DNA of 55,424 nucleotides from Nocardioides sp. SYSU D00038 (GCF_016924665.1 NZ_JAFFJT010000029.1:1-55424), one strand, 5' to 3'. Shown: positions 16,614 to 24,971, counted from the first letter of the stretch. The notes: a model not told the origin generated them from the letters alone. A program made the numbers and translations.

Positions 16614-17441
16614 TTAGCGGCCGTAGATCTGCGAAGTGGGTGTGCCGCCGAGGGACTCGGTAACGCCGGTCAGGTGCTGCAGTGTGTTGCGCCAGCGGTA
16701 GTTGAAGAACTTGTAGTACGCCTTCTGGTAGTCGCGCTGGTACTCCTTGGGCGAGTCCTCGTGCTCGTCAAAGTGCGGGTAGCCGGGCAGAAGGCCGGCG
16801 AGTCCCTGCCCGACGACGACCTCCCACGAGTTCGCCTTCTTCTCGCACTTGGCTGCGAAGTTGGCAGCGAACCCGATGGGGTTGATCTCGCTGCTGTCGT
16901 GGTTGCCGGTGCGGACAAAGGTGACCGGTCCGTAGTCGAGGCCCGCTCGCGCCTGCACGCGGGCCATTTCACGCTGGTCGAGCCAGGGGTTGACCTCGTT
17001 CTGCACGCCGTCGAGAGCGAACGCGCAGGCGCTCAGGGCCATGGTGGCGGCGAACGCGGGATCCCCGGGGCTGAAGCCCGCGAAGAGGCCGTCGCCTCGG
17101 AGTCCGAGCGGGTGCCCGCCGTAGTCGATGACGGTCTTGATGAAGCCGGACAGCACGGCGTGGGCGAGGTCAGCTGTCTCTTCTTGATCGTCCCAGAACG
17201 TGCGGCCGGTGAAGTTCGTCAGGTCAAGGAAGACGGCGACCATCGGCGCGGTGGCCTTCGCGCCGACGGGCAGGTGCTCGAAGTCCGGGTGTCCGAGTGC
17301 GCGTGCTTCGACGAGTGTCCCGGCGCTGGCCTGGAGCGACTTTTCCATCATGTCGGTGTGCAGCATGTTGCTCTGGGCGCGCCGGTTGTCGAAGTCGTTG
17401 CGGACGGTCGTGCCGAAGTCGGCGCGGGTGTAGCCGCTCAT
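16614..17441 (-). CDS. class III nucleotidyl cyclase, PycC-like
   Basis: 275 residues containing an adenylate/guanylate cyclase catalytic domain (~65-225). VAVFLDLTNFTGRTF places the first metal Asp at 73, and GLRGDGLFAGF the second Asp at 117. The later GLDYGPVTFVRTGN and INPIGFAANFAAKCEKKA fit the strand and helix that bind the base and ribose. A short N-terminal helical region (1-60) precedes it and there is no membrane or sensor domain. Standalone cyclases next to a DUF5706 effector define Pycsar, whose cyclases make cCMP or cUMP on phage infection. Which base this one uses cannot be told here. It heads a three-gene operon and has lower GC than its neighbours. Confidence 0.82.
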   Translation of the reverse strand: MSGYTRADFGTTVRNDFDNRRAQSNMLHTDMMEKSLQASAGTLVEARALGHPDFEHLPVGAKATAPMVAVFLDLTNFTGRTFWDDQEETADLAHAVLSGFIKTVIDYGGHPLGLRGDGLFAGFSPGDPAFAATMALSACAFALDGVQNEVNPWLDQREMARVQARAGLDYGPVTFVRTGNHDSSEINPIGFAANFAAKCEKKANSWEVVVGQGLAGLLPGYPHFDEHEDSPKEYQRDYQKAYYKFFNYRWRNTLQHLTGVTESLGGTPTSQIYGR

Positions 17442-18048
17442 CGATGGAACGTCCCGCCATCGACACCTGAGGGCGGCGCGGGGATGTTTGTGTCCCGGCT
17501 TCGGGACCCGGGAGTTCTGGCGCGTAGTGAGCCGACTCTCGGCGTGTCGCTCGCGCGCGGGCTAGCCCACTCGCTAACGTGCGGAGCGCTTGGCGTGACG
17601 TTCCTGTGACTGGTGAGCATTGCTGGCGTCCTCTTCAACGTTTGGCGTTGGGGAAGGAACGCCGGGTGTGACGGCACTGCTACGCCGTCGCATTCCGTCG
17701 TATCAGCACACGCCGACAAACTCTGGACGACACGCCGGCCTATGGGCCGGCAGTTACGTTCAATCAGCTCGGAAATCGTTCCTCGCATGACGAGCACGGC
17801 GTTGAAGATATGCACCGGGCAACTCAGACAGAACCCGTTCAACAGCGAAGCTGAACGCGTACGAGGACGGGACTGCTGCACCGATCGGTTTCACTTCAAG
17901 GTGCGCCTTTTCGCCGCTCAACAGCCGCCGACGGTCGGCACCCGCGGATCCGGACATCGAGCGGCGCGTGGGCGCCAAACAATGCACAATGTCAACCCTG
18001 TCGCTGCCAGTCGCCATCCGAGGTCCGGGCACCGAAACGGGGGAACTC
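17442..18048. other. 607-bp intergenic region upstream of two divergent genes
   Basis: This lies between the cyclase (minus) and the peptidase (plus) starts. It is less GC-rich than the flanks and no frame has GC-ending codons or a family match. A 7-bp stem GCCGGCC/GGCCGGC with a TATG loop lies at 17734-17751 and could stop transcription. Promoters for both genes must be here, but I see no confident -10/-35 pair. No tRNA, integrase or direct repeat marks an island edge. Confidence 0.6.
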
Positions 18049-20160
18049 ATGCGTATCAGCAGCTCGGCGGCCTCAGCCGGCCAGCAGCGATCGACGACGT
18101 ACGCCGCTCGCGGACGCCGAGGTCTCGTGGTCGCTGCCGCCACCGTGGCGCTGGCTGCCCCCGCGGCCCACGCCGAAGACGGCTTCGATGTCGAGTCCAC
18201 CAGCCGCTACGTCCTCCAGGCCGAGAAGGAGGTGGTCCGGGCCACGATGACGATCACGGTACGCAACGAGCGGCCGAGCGTCCGGACCGGCAGCTACATC
18301 CAGTACTTCTACCTGCCCTCCATGACCATCCCGGTCCCCGCCGAGGCGGCCCAGCTGAGGGCGGTCTCCAACGGCTCCCCGCTCTCGGTGACCCAGGAGC
18401 CCACGAAGGACCCGAGCACGGCGCTCGCGACCATCCGCTTCCCCTCCAACCTGCTCTACGGTCAGAGTCGCACCATCACCGTCTCGTTCGTCCTCAAGGG
18501 CAAGAAGCCTCGCTCGAAGAACCAGACTCGGGTCGGGCCCGGCTATGCGACGTTCGCCGTCTACGGACGCGGCGACGCCGGCCAGAACACCGTCGAGGTG
18601 GTGCTGCCCGCATCGATGAGCTTCGACGCGACCACCGACGCCTTCGACGACGGCAAGGGCGGCAAGACCGTCACCTACACCGCGACGCCCGACACCGGTG
18701 ACTCCGGCTTCTGGGCGGTGGTGTCGGCTCGCGACCTCGACATCTCGCGCACCACGACGGTGGAGCTCGGCGACCAGGAAGTGGAGGTGCTGGCCTTTAG
18801 CGACGACGAGCGCTGGTTGCAGTTCGTGGCCTCGCGGATGAAGGCGGGGGTCCCGGTGCTGGAGGAGCTGGTCGGCACCCCGTGGCCGGGTGGGCTGACC
18901 ACGGTCCGCGAGGACCTGTCCGCCAACGTCCGCGGCTACGACGGCTGGTTCGACAGCTCGGAGAACTCCATCGTGATCGGTGAGAGGCTCGACCCGGAGC
19001 TGCTCTACCACGAGCTCCTGCACGCCTGGGCCTCGCCGACGTCGTTCGAGGCGCGGTGGCTCTACGAAGGGATCGCCCAGTACCTCGCCGCTCGGGCCGT
19101 CGCGACCCAGGGCGACGAGCCGGCTCGGCGGAAGCCGGTCTCGGCCACGAGCAAGCAGGCCGTGCAGCTCAACACGTGGGGCGACATGGGTGGGCGCGTC
19201 CAGACGACCGACGGCTACGGCTACCCCGCGTCGCACCGCGCGATGGAGGCGCTGCTCGGCGGCATGGACGACGAAACCCGCAGCACGGTGCTGGCCGCAG
19301 CCGTCGCCAGGCAGAGCGCCTACGCCGTCTCCGGCGAGACTCGCCTGACGGCCGTCCGCACCGACTGGCGACGGTTCCTCGACCTGGTGCAGGTGCTGGG
19401 CCACGCCGACGGGGCGCCCCAGACGATGAGCACGTGGGTGCTCACCCCGAAGGAGCGCAAGCTGCTCCAGGACCGCCGGCGTGCCCTCGCGGACTACGAG
19501 GAGGTGGACGACGCCGACGGCGAGTGGGTGCCGCCGTTCGAGGTTCGGGAGGCGATGACCGACTGGGAGTTCGACGAGGCCCAGCAAGCCCTCACGCAGG
19601 TTGCCGACCTCGGGCCGGTCGTCATCGAGGTCCAGGACGCCGCCCAGCGCCACGACATGGAGCTTCCGCAGTCCGTGGTCGCGCTCTACCAGGACGCCGA
19701 GAGCGCCGCGGCTCTCGACGACCTCTCCGACACCCTGCCCCGGGCGGCGACGGCGGTCGATGCCGTGGGCACGGCCGACGCGGCTGCAACCGAGTCGCGC
19801 AACCCCGTGGCGGCCCTGGGTGCCCTCGTGCTCGGCATCGATGACAAGGCCGCCGAGGCCGGCGACCTCCTGGCCGAGGGTGACCTCGACGGCGCCACCA
19901 CCGCGGCGGGCGCGGCCTCCGACGCCGCAGACCGGAGCACGCTCGTGGGTGGCGGTCTCCTCGCCGGCGGGCTGGCGCTGCTGGCCGGCTCGGCGCTGCT
20001 CGGCCGCGCGCTGCTTCGCGGACGCGCCCGCCGGCGACGAGCACGGGCCGATGCCGCGCCGGTCGCCCCGGCAGCCCTCGACAGCACCGACCCCGACCCC
20101 GTGGACGCCGCTCGGGAGGAGACGAGCGACGCGACGAACGACGAGGCGCAGCCGCGGTAG
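18049..20160 (+). CDS. secreted, membrane-anchored zinc metallopeptidase (gluzincin type)
   Basis: 703 residues. The signal peptide (1-42, ending APAAHA) is followed by a beta-rich domain (~45-270). The peptidase core has HELLH at 321-325 and the third-ligand candidate Glu340 in WLYEGIAQY, the HExxH...E arrangement of gluzincins (M1/M61-like). An acidic helical region and a C-terminal helix (LVGGGLLAGGLALLAGSALLGRALL) precede a basic, then acidic, cytoplasmic tail. The ATG at 18049 follows GGGGGAA and starts the signal peptide; upstream in-frame starts add an unlike segment. Substrate unknown. An ECF sigma gene follows. Confidence 0.85.
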   Translation: MRISSSAASAGQQRSTTYAARGRRGLVVAAATVALAAPAAHAEDGFDVESTSRYVLQAEKEVVRATMTITVRNERPSVRTGSYIQYFYLPSMTIPVPAEAAQLRAVSNGSPLSVTQEPTKDPSTALATIRFPSNLLYGQSRTITVSFVLKGKKPRSKNQTRVGPGYATFAVYGRGDAGQNTVEVVLPASMSFDATTDAFDDGKGGKTVTYTATPDTGDSGFWAVVSARDLDISRTTTVELGDQEVEVLAFSDDERWLQFVASRMKAGVPVLEELVGTPWPGGLTTVREDLSANVRGYDGWFDSSENSIVIGERLDPELLYHELLHAWASPTSFEARWLYEGIAQYLAARAVATQGDEPARRKPVSATSKQAVQLNTWGDMGGRVQTTDGYGYPASHRAMEALLGGMDDETRSTVLAAAVARQSAYAVSGETRLTAVRTDWRRFLDLVQVLGHADGAPQTMSTWVLTPKERKLLQDRRRALADYEEVDDADGEWVPPFEVREAMTDWEFDEAQQALTQVADLGPVVIEVQDAAQRHDMELPQSVVALYQDAESAAALDDLSDTLPRAATAVDAVGTADAAATESRNPVAALGALVLGIDDKAAEAGDLLAEGDLDGATTAAGAASDAADRSTLVGGGLLAGGLALLAGSALLGRALLRGRARRRRARADAAPVAPAALDSTDPDPVDAAREETSDATNDEAQPR

Positions 20161-20319
20161 GTCGGCCCGGTCGAGACCACCGCGACGACACGGCATACCC
20201 CTGTTCGATCCATACCTCGTTCAGCTCCCGCTGACATTCTCGGACACGTCAACCTGGCACTGTGAGCGCGAACCTGACGGCACCTCCGCTCGACTCAACA
20301 CCTCGAGAGGGGTGGTGGC

Positions 20320-20874
20320 ATGAGCGACATGCTTGTGGCGAGGTGCCAGCTGGGTGAGCCCGAGGCGCTGACCGAACTGGTGACGACCTGGCACGACCGC
20401 GTCCACACGTACGTCCGCCGAATGCTGGACGATCGCCGCGCCGACGACGTGACCCAGGACATCTGGGTCCGCGTGCTGCGTGGCTTGCCCCGGCTCCGCG
20501 ATCCGGACAAGTTCGCGCCCTGGCTGTTCAGCATCGCTCGACGCGCGTGCGCCGACCGGCTTCGCGCGGAGTACGCCCGCCAAGAGACGCTGACGGATCT
20601 GGTGAGCGAGGGGCCGCCAGTCGGCGAGACGGACACGACCGACCCGATCGCCGGCATGCTCGATCGGGAGGAACTGGTCCGCGCGATGCGCGCCCTCCCC
20701 GCCGCGGAACGCGAAGCGGTGTTGCTCTTCTACGTCGCTGATCTCGCCGTCGAGGACTGTGCCGTGGCGTGCGGGGTGCCGGTCGGCACCGTCAAGTCCC
20801 GCCTGCATCGTGCTCGCCGACTCCTGCGCGTCGAACTGGAAGCAGGAACTCAGACCCGAGGGGACACGACATGA
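20320..20874 (+). CDS. ECF RNA polymerase sigma factor
   Basis: 184 residues. Region 2: ALTELVTTWHDRVHTYVRRML and DDVTQDIWVRVLRGLPRLRD, then PWLFSIARRACADRLR. Region 4: MRALPAAEREAVLLFYVADLAVEDCAVACG and the recognition helix VGTVKSRLHRARRLL. The start ATG follows GAGAGGGG by several bases. It overlaps the downstream membrane protein gene by ATGA, the usual layout of a sigma factor with its regulator. Target promoters are unknown. Confidence 0.92.
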   Translation: MSDMLVARCQLGEPEALTELVTTWHDRVHTYVRRMLDDRRADDVTQDIWVRVLRGLPRLRDPDKFAPWLFSIARRACADRLRAEYARQETLTDLVSEGPPVGETDTTDPIAGMLDREELVRAMRALPAAEREAVLLFYVADLAVEDCAVACGVPVGTVKSRLHRARRLLRVELEAGTQTRGDTT

Positions 20875-21362
20875 CCGACCACGACAGCTTGTCCGTCGAC
20901 GTCCTGACGGGCCGACTCCGCAACGAACTGACACCGCGACGGCGGCTGCGCGGTGCCGTGCCGCTCATCCTCGGGTCGTCGGGCGGCGTCGCGCTCGGGT
21001 CTCTCTGGGTCACCGAGCCCGGCCTCCCTGCCCGCACGGACGTGGCGTTCGGGGTGTTGCTGGTCGCCTGCGTCGCTTGGGCGGTGTACGGCGGTTGGCT
21101 GGTCCTTCACCGCGCCCCCCTCTTCGCGAGGGAGAGAGTCATCGCCGGCTGGATCGCCGTGCTGTCGACGTCCGTCACGACCGTGGTCGTCGCCGTCTCT
21201 GCTCATGCCCGCGACTCCGAGGTCTGGCCACCACTGTTGGCCTGCGGCACGCTGGTCGCCCTCGCGGTGCTGTCGCTGGTCCGTGCCTACGTCTGGCGCG
21301 CTCGGTTGCGACGGGTGGTCACGCGCCTGGGTCGACCAGCTCTCCCTGGTCCTCGCAAGTAG
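20871..21362 (+). CDS. four-helix membrane protein cotranscribed with ECF sigma factor
   Basis: 163 residues. A ~30-residue N-terminal cytoplasmic part (MTDHDSLSVDVLTGRLRNEL) is followed by four membrane helices and a basic tail (RAYVWRARLRRVVTRLGRP). No zinc anti-sigma HxxxCxxC motif is present. Overlap with the sigma gene suggests a regulatory role, but a direct anti-sigma function cannot be shown from the sequence. Confidence 0.8.
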   Translation: MTDHDSLSVDVLTGRLRNELTPRRRLRGAVPLILGSSGGVALGSLWVTEPGLPARTDVAFGVLLVACVAWAVYGGWLVLHRAPLFARERVIAGWIAVLSTSVTTVVVAVSAHARDSEVWPPLLACGTLVALAVLSLVRAYVWRARLRRVVTRLGRPALPGPRK

Positions 21363-21367
21363 TCGAT

Positions 21368-21805
21368 TCAGGATCCGGTCAGCTGCTCGGCCAGCATCAC
21401 GATGATCCCGCTCGGGCCGCGGACGTAGGTCAGCCGGTAGACGTCCTCGTAGGTGCCCACTCCCCGGAGCGGGTGACAGCCGTGCCGGGCGGCGATCTCG
21501 AGGGACGCGTCGAGGTCGTCGACGAGGAAGGCAACGCGGTGCATGCCGATCTCGTTGGGCTGGGTCGGCTCGGTCTCGATGGCGTCGGGGTGGAGGTACT
21601 CGAACAGCTCGAGGCGGCCCTGGCCGTCCGGGGTCTGCAGCATCGCGATCTTGGCGTGGTTGCCGTCGAGGCCGACGGCGGTGTCGGTCCACGCGCCGCT
21701 CACCTCGTCACGACCGATGACCGTGAGGCCGAGGTCGGTGAAGAAGGCGATCGTCTCCTCCAGGTCGCGAACGGCGATGGCGACGTTCTCGAGCGAGATC
21801 GGCAT
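21368..21805 (-). CDS. VOC (glyoxalase/epimerase) superfamily protein
   Basis: 145 residues with two paired beta-alpha-beta-beta-beta modules: ISLENVAIAVRDLEETIAFFTDLGLTVIG at the N-terminus and IGMHRVAFLVDDLDASLEIAARHG in the second half. LELFEYL supplies a likely metal Glu. Substrate unknown; lactoylglutathione lyase, epimerase and resistance-type VOC proteins share the fold. The ATG at 21805 (MPISLENV) is preferred over upstream starts because a TAGCGT box ends seven bases before it. Confidence 0.88.
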   Translation of the reverse strand: MPISLENVAIAVRDLEETIAFFTDLGLTVIGRDEVSGAWTDTAVGLDGNHAKIAMLQTPDGQGRLELFEYLHPDAIETEPTQPNEIGMHRVAFLVDDLDASLEIAARHGCHPLRGVGTYEDVYRLTYVRGPSGIIVMLAEQLTGS

Positions 21806-21812
21806 GCGGCTC

Positions 21813-21818
21813 ACGCTA
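21813..21818 (-). promoter_or_regulatory. -10 box of leaderless VOC gene
   Basis: TAGCGT on the minus strand ends seven bases before the ATG at 21805. Confidence 0.5.
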
Positions 21819-21910
21819 CCCATCCCTGCCGGCCCTGGCATCGGGGCAACGGCCTCAGGGGCACGCGGCCCACGGGCTCGCGAACGCCCCCTCGAGGTTG
21901 GGGCAGCGGC

Positions 21911-22168
21911 TCAGACGACGGCATCGCCCTCGGCGTCGTCGGACTCCTCGGAGAGCGGCCACTTCAGCTGGAACTCGACCTCCTCCTCGTCCTCGCCGCG
22001 CTCGTGCTCGACGGAGAACACCGCGCGCGCCGGCACCCGAAACCGCTCGCCCGCGACCTGGATGCGGAACGACGAGCCGCTCTCCAACGCGTCGGCGAGG
22101 CGCCGCAGCTTCGCCACGACCTCCTCGGTGCTGTAGATCCGCTCGACGTCGCGCTCGGCCTTGGCCAT
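21911..22168 (-). CDS. amphi-Trp domain protein
   Basis: An 85-residue acidic protein that is essentially one amphi-Trp domain. It has an N-terminal helix (YSTEEVVAKLRRLADALESG), then strands FRIQVAGERFRVP, FSVEHERGE and VEFQLKWPL ending in the family's conserved Trp. Function of the family is unknown. The ATG at 22168 (MAKAERDVE) is preferred over an upstream in-frame ATG that would add an Arg/Pro-rich, non-conserved segment. Confidence 0.8.
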   Translation of the reverse strand: MAKAERDVERIYSTEEVVAKLRRLADALESGSSFRIQVAGERFRVPARAVFSVEHERGEDEEEVEFQLKWPLSEESDDAEGDAVV

Positions 22169-22270
22169 GTCCACTCGCTCTCGGGAGGGCGGCCCTGGGA
22201 GCGGCCGCCGGGTGCAGGCCACGCTAGCGAGCGCCGCCGCACCCGGTCGACCGATCGTCCAGCCGCCGGG

Positions 22271-22423
22271 TCAGGCCTCCTCGGGCGCCTCCTGCAGCGC
22301 CCGCACCTCGATCCGCGAGCCGAGCGCCTTCGAGGCCTTCGCGGCCCGGTCGACGGCGGTGTCCTGGTCGGCGGCCGCGCCCGGCCGAGACGACAGCGCT
22401 GCCGAGAAGATGTCGGGGATCAG
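22271..22423 (-). pseudogene. coding-like stretch after a probable frameshift in the preceding gene
   Basis: Fifty codons, LIPDIFSAALSSRPGAAADQ through RIEVRALQEAPEEA, end in TGA at 22271. Almost every third base is G or C, the mark of real coding sequence here, but there is no ATG or GTG start. The stretch opens exactly where the 349-residue gene stops, in the frame that one extra base near CCCGG (about 22424-22429) would restore, giving ...RPDPGLIPDIF. It is therefore most simply the true C-terminus of that gene, lost to a one-base deletion or sequencing error. A separate small gene with a rare start codon is the alternative. Confidence 0.6.
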
Positions 22424-23469
22424 ACCGGGTCGGGGCGGTCGAGGATCGCCAGCGCCTCGGGCGACGTCCAGAACGGCGCCAGCTGCTCGCGCACCAGCCG
22501 CTCCAGGTCACCCGACTCCCGCAGTGCCTCGACCACCGGGGGCGCCAGTCGCACCAGGTCGGCGACGAGCTGGTCGCGATCGAGGTCGAGCTCGGCCAGC
22601 AGCTCGGTCGGGCTGTAGCCGCCGAACCGCTCGAGGAACGCCTCCACCACCACCGCGCCCAGCTCGGCGACGTGCTCGGTGGCGAGCGCGCCGACCACCA
22701 GGTCGTGCACGGCGTCGACCACCCCGGACACCTCGTCGCGGCCGGGCCGCCGGCCGGTGCCGACCACCGGCTCCTGGGCGGCCAGGTCCCAGACCTGCAG
22801 CACCGCCTCGCGGGTGGTGGGGTCGCGCAGCGTCTCGACGACGATCTTGTTGAGCCGGCTGACGGCGTAGGTGCCGCCCTTGCCCATCGTCTCCCCCAGC
22901 AGCCCCTCGAGCTGCTTGTCGGCGGCGCCCATCACCCGCGACGCGGCACTGGTGCCGAGCGACACGATCGACCCGAGACCCGGCACCTTGTCGGCCACCG
23001 CCTTGTTGGCGTTGACGACCTCGCCGACGATCCGACCCATGAACCGCGACGCCGCCGCCCCCACCAGCGGGCTCGCGGTCAGCCGCTCCAGCGCCCGCTC
23101 CACCACGGGGGTGAGCGCCAGCAGCTCGTCGACCAGCGCCTCCACCCGGTCGCGCTCGACCAGCTCGCCGAGGGGGTACGGCGTCGCGGGGCCCTCGTGC
23201 GCCACGTCGACCGCCATCTCCACGATCGCCGCCACCGCGGCGCTGCCCGGCACCGTCGCCAGCGCGCGCACCACCACGTCGGTGAGCGCCTCGCGGTCGA
23301 CCAGAGCCCCGATCTCGTGCTCCCCCGAGGCGTCGAGCAGCGTCCCGGCGAACCTGGCGACCGTGCCGGCCAGCTGGTCCCCCGTCAGCCGCTCGAGGTG
23401 GTGGCGGACCTGCGCGTCGAGCAGCTCGCGGGCCAGGGACTCGGGGGCGGACTCTGCGGCGGAGGGCAC
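22420..23469 (-). CDS. conserved helical protein of unknown function (C-terminus probably frameshifted)
   Basis: 349 residues, almost entirely amphipathic helix. It shows repeated themes such as VVVRALATVPGSAAVAAIVEMAVDV, VVERALERLTASPLVGAAASRFMG and VHDLVVGALATEHVAELGAVVVEAFLERFGG, suggesting an alpha-solenoid-like or duplicated fold. No signal peptide; a few glycine-rich stretches (KVPGLGSIVSLGTSAASRVMG) might contact membrane. I do not recognise the family. The GTG start at 23469 has a TACGGT box six bases upstream. The stop seems premature because coding character continues for 50 codons in another frame. Confidence 0.8.
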   Translation of the reverse strand: MPSAAESAPESLARELLDAQVRHHLERLTGDQLAGTVARFAGTLLDASGEHEIGALVDREALTDVVVRALATVPGSAAVAAIVEMAVDVAHEGPATPYPLGELVERDRVEALVDELLALTPVVERALERLTASPLVGAAASRFMGRIVGEVVNANKAVADKVPGLGSIVSLGTSAASRVMGAADKQLEGLLGETMGKGGTYAVSRLNKIVVETLRDPTTREAVLQVWDLAAQEPVVGTGRRPGRDEVSGVVDAVHDLVVGALATEHVAELGAVVVEAFLERFGGYSPTELLAELDLDRDQLVADLVRLAPPVVEALRESGDLERLVREQLAPFWTSPEALAILDRPDPV

Positions 23470-23475
23470 GCCCAG

Positions 23476-23481
23476 ACCGTA
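23476..23481 (-). promoter_or_regulatory. -10 box of leaderless gene
   Basis: TACGGT on the minus strand ends six bases before the GTG at 23469. Confidence 0.5.
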
Positions 23482-23506
23482 CGGCAGGGCCGCGCCCGGA
23501 GGCTGG

Positions 23507-24070
23507 TCAGGCCTGACGCGCGCGCCCCCGGCGCGCCAGTCCCCCGGCGACGATCAGCATCAGCCCGACCGCGCCGCCGGTGCCGGCGGCCAGCGGTACG
23601 GCGGGCAGGCCCTCGTCGACCGGCAGCGGCTCCGGGATGGCGGCAGGCGGCGCCGAGGTGGCGACCGGCTCGGTGACCGTGGTCGGCCGGCGGGAGACGA
23701 CGTCACTCTGGTCCGCCAGCCAGGTCGAGCACGGGTTGACCGTGGGCTCGCCGTGCGGGCCCGACGACGGTGCGAACACCCGCCGGGTGCCGGGGCTGAG
23801 CTCGGTCGCGCCGAACCACTCGACCAGCTCGAGCCGCAGCCACAGCTCGTCGGGCACCCGGGTGCCCTTCCACACCTCGTCGACGGCCACCCGGATGTCG
23901 TCACCGTCGCGCTCGACGATCTCACCGGCGTACGCGAACGTCGCGTCGGCGAGCACCATCTTGGGGCCGACGCACGACAGCGCGGAGGCGGGCGCCGTGG
24001 TGGTGGCGAGCGCGACCGGGGTCGCGGCGATCAGCAGGGGCAGGGCCAGGAGTCGGCGGAGCGGGCGCAC
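23507..24070 (-). CDS. secreted protein with C-terminal membrane helix
   Basis: 187 residues. The signal peptide VRPLRRLLALPLLIAATPVALA...ASA is followed by a beta-rich domain (LSCVGPKMVLADATFAYAGEIVERDGDDIRVAVDEVWKG...ELWLRLELVEWFG) with two Cys that may pair. A Pro-rich linker and a final helix (GGAVGLMLIVAGGLARRGR) with a basic end follow, so it is probably anchored outside the membrane. I do not recognise a catalytic motif. The GTG start at 24070 is placed directly at the signal peptide; upstream reading enters the sulfurtransferase in another frame. Confidence 0.75.
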   Translation of the reverse strand: MRPLRRLLALPLLIAATPVALATTTAPASALSCVGPKMVLADATFAYAGEIVERDGDDIRVAVDEVWKGTRVPDELWLRLELVEWFGATELSPGTRRVFAPSSGPHGEPTVNPCSTWLADQSDVVSRRPTTVTEPVATSAPPAAIPEPLPVDEGLPAVPLAAGTGGAVGLMLIVAGGLARRGRARQA

Positions 24071-24129
24071 GCCGGTGGGACGCGGTGGTCCGGGTCGGCG
24101 TTCCACCGGTCTGGACCTCGCGGCCCGCC

Positions 24130-24945
24130 TCAGCCGCGCTCGACCGGCCGCTCGGGGTCGGTGATCCAGCCGCTCCACGACCCGGGGTAGAGCGCGGCGC
24201 GGATGCCGGCCACCTCGAGGGCGAGCAGGTCGTGGGTGGCGGTGACGCCGGAGCCGCAGTAGACCGCGACGTCCTCCTCCCCCGTCACCCCGGCGGCCGC
24301 GTAGAGGGCGCGCAGCTCCTCGGCGCTGCGGAACCGGCCGTCGACGCGCAGGTTGGTCACCGTCGGCACGTTGATCGCGCCCGGGATCCGCCCCGCCACC
24401 GAGTCGACCGGCTCGCTCTCGCCGCGGTAGCGCTCGGGGGCCCGGGCGTCGACCAGCACCGGCACGTCGAGCACCTCGTCGGCCTCGACCACCGGCAGCC
24501 GCCCGGGCCGAGCCGTGAAGTCGCCGGCCCGAGGCAGCGTCACACCGGCCTGGATCGCGCCGCCGTCGGCCAGCCAGGCCGACCAGCCGCCGTCGAGCAC
24601 CCGCACGTCGTCGTGCCCGTGGTGGCGCAGCAGCCACCAGGCGCGGCCGGCGGCGTGCCCCTGCCAGTCGTCGTAGGCGACCACCGGCCGGTCGTCGGAC
24701 ACCCCGGCCGCGCGCATCGCCAGCTCGAAGACCCTCGGCTCCGGCAGCGGGTGCCGCCCGCCCGGGCCCGGAGGCGCGGCGAGGTCGGTGTCGAGGTCGA
24801 CGTACGTCGCGGTGGGGATGTGCCCGGCGACGTAGTCGGGCCGGCCGGGCGGCCCGCCCATCCGGTAGCGCACGTCGAGGAGCGTCACTCCCCCGGCACC
24901 GAGCAGGTCGTCGAGGTCGACGGTCGAGATCAGCGGTCCGGCCAT
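24130..24945 (-). CDS. sseA: thiosulfate/3-mercaptopyruvate sulfurtransferase (two rhodanese domains)
   Basis: 271 residues. The inactive N-terminal rhodanese domain (~1-135) has VTLLDVRYRMGG, YVAGHIPTATYVDLD and VVAYDDWQGHAAGRAWWLL. The catalytic C-terminal domain (~150-271) has the loop CGSGVTA with the persulfide-forming Cys; this loop sequence is typical of mercaptopyruvate sulfurtransferases. It transfers sulfur to cyanide or thiols in the cytoplasm. The ATG at 24945 lies downstream of CAGGAT, a weaker -10-like box; in-frame sequence further upstream is intergenic repeat. Confidence 0.92.
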   Translation of the reverse strand: MAGPLISTVDLDDLLGAGGVTLLDVRYRMGGPPGRPDYVAGHIPTATYVDLDTDLAAPPGPGGRHPLPEPRVFELAMRAAGVSDDRPVVAYDDWQGHAAGRAWWLLRHHGHDDVRVLDGGWSAWLADGGAIQAGVTLPRAGDFTARPGRLPVVEADEVLDVPVLVDARAPERYRGESEPVDSVAGRIPGAINVPTVTNLRVDGRFRSAEELRALYAAAGVTGEEDVAVYCGSGVTATHDLLALEVAGIRAALYPGSWSGWITDPERPVERG

Positions 24946-24971
24946 GGGTCCATCCTGCCGGGTGGGCCCGC

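Noticed and set aside
17438..17881. 147-residue minus-strand frame just upstream of the cyclase
   Set aside because: No GC-ending codon bias, no motif and Ser/Arg-rich; more likely promoter DNA, though a small gene cannot be fully excluded.
22224..22511. 95-residue minus-strand frame with an ATG/GTG start over the 22.3-kb gap
   Set aside because: Arg/Gly/Trp-rich shadow; a different frame of the same strand has the coding-type third-base pattern.
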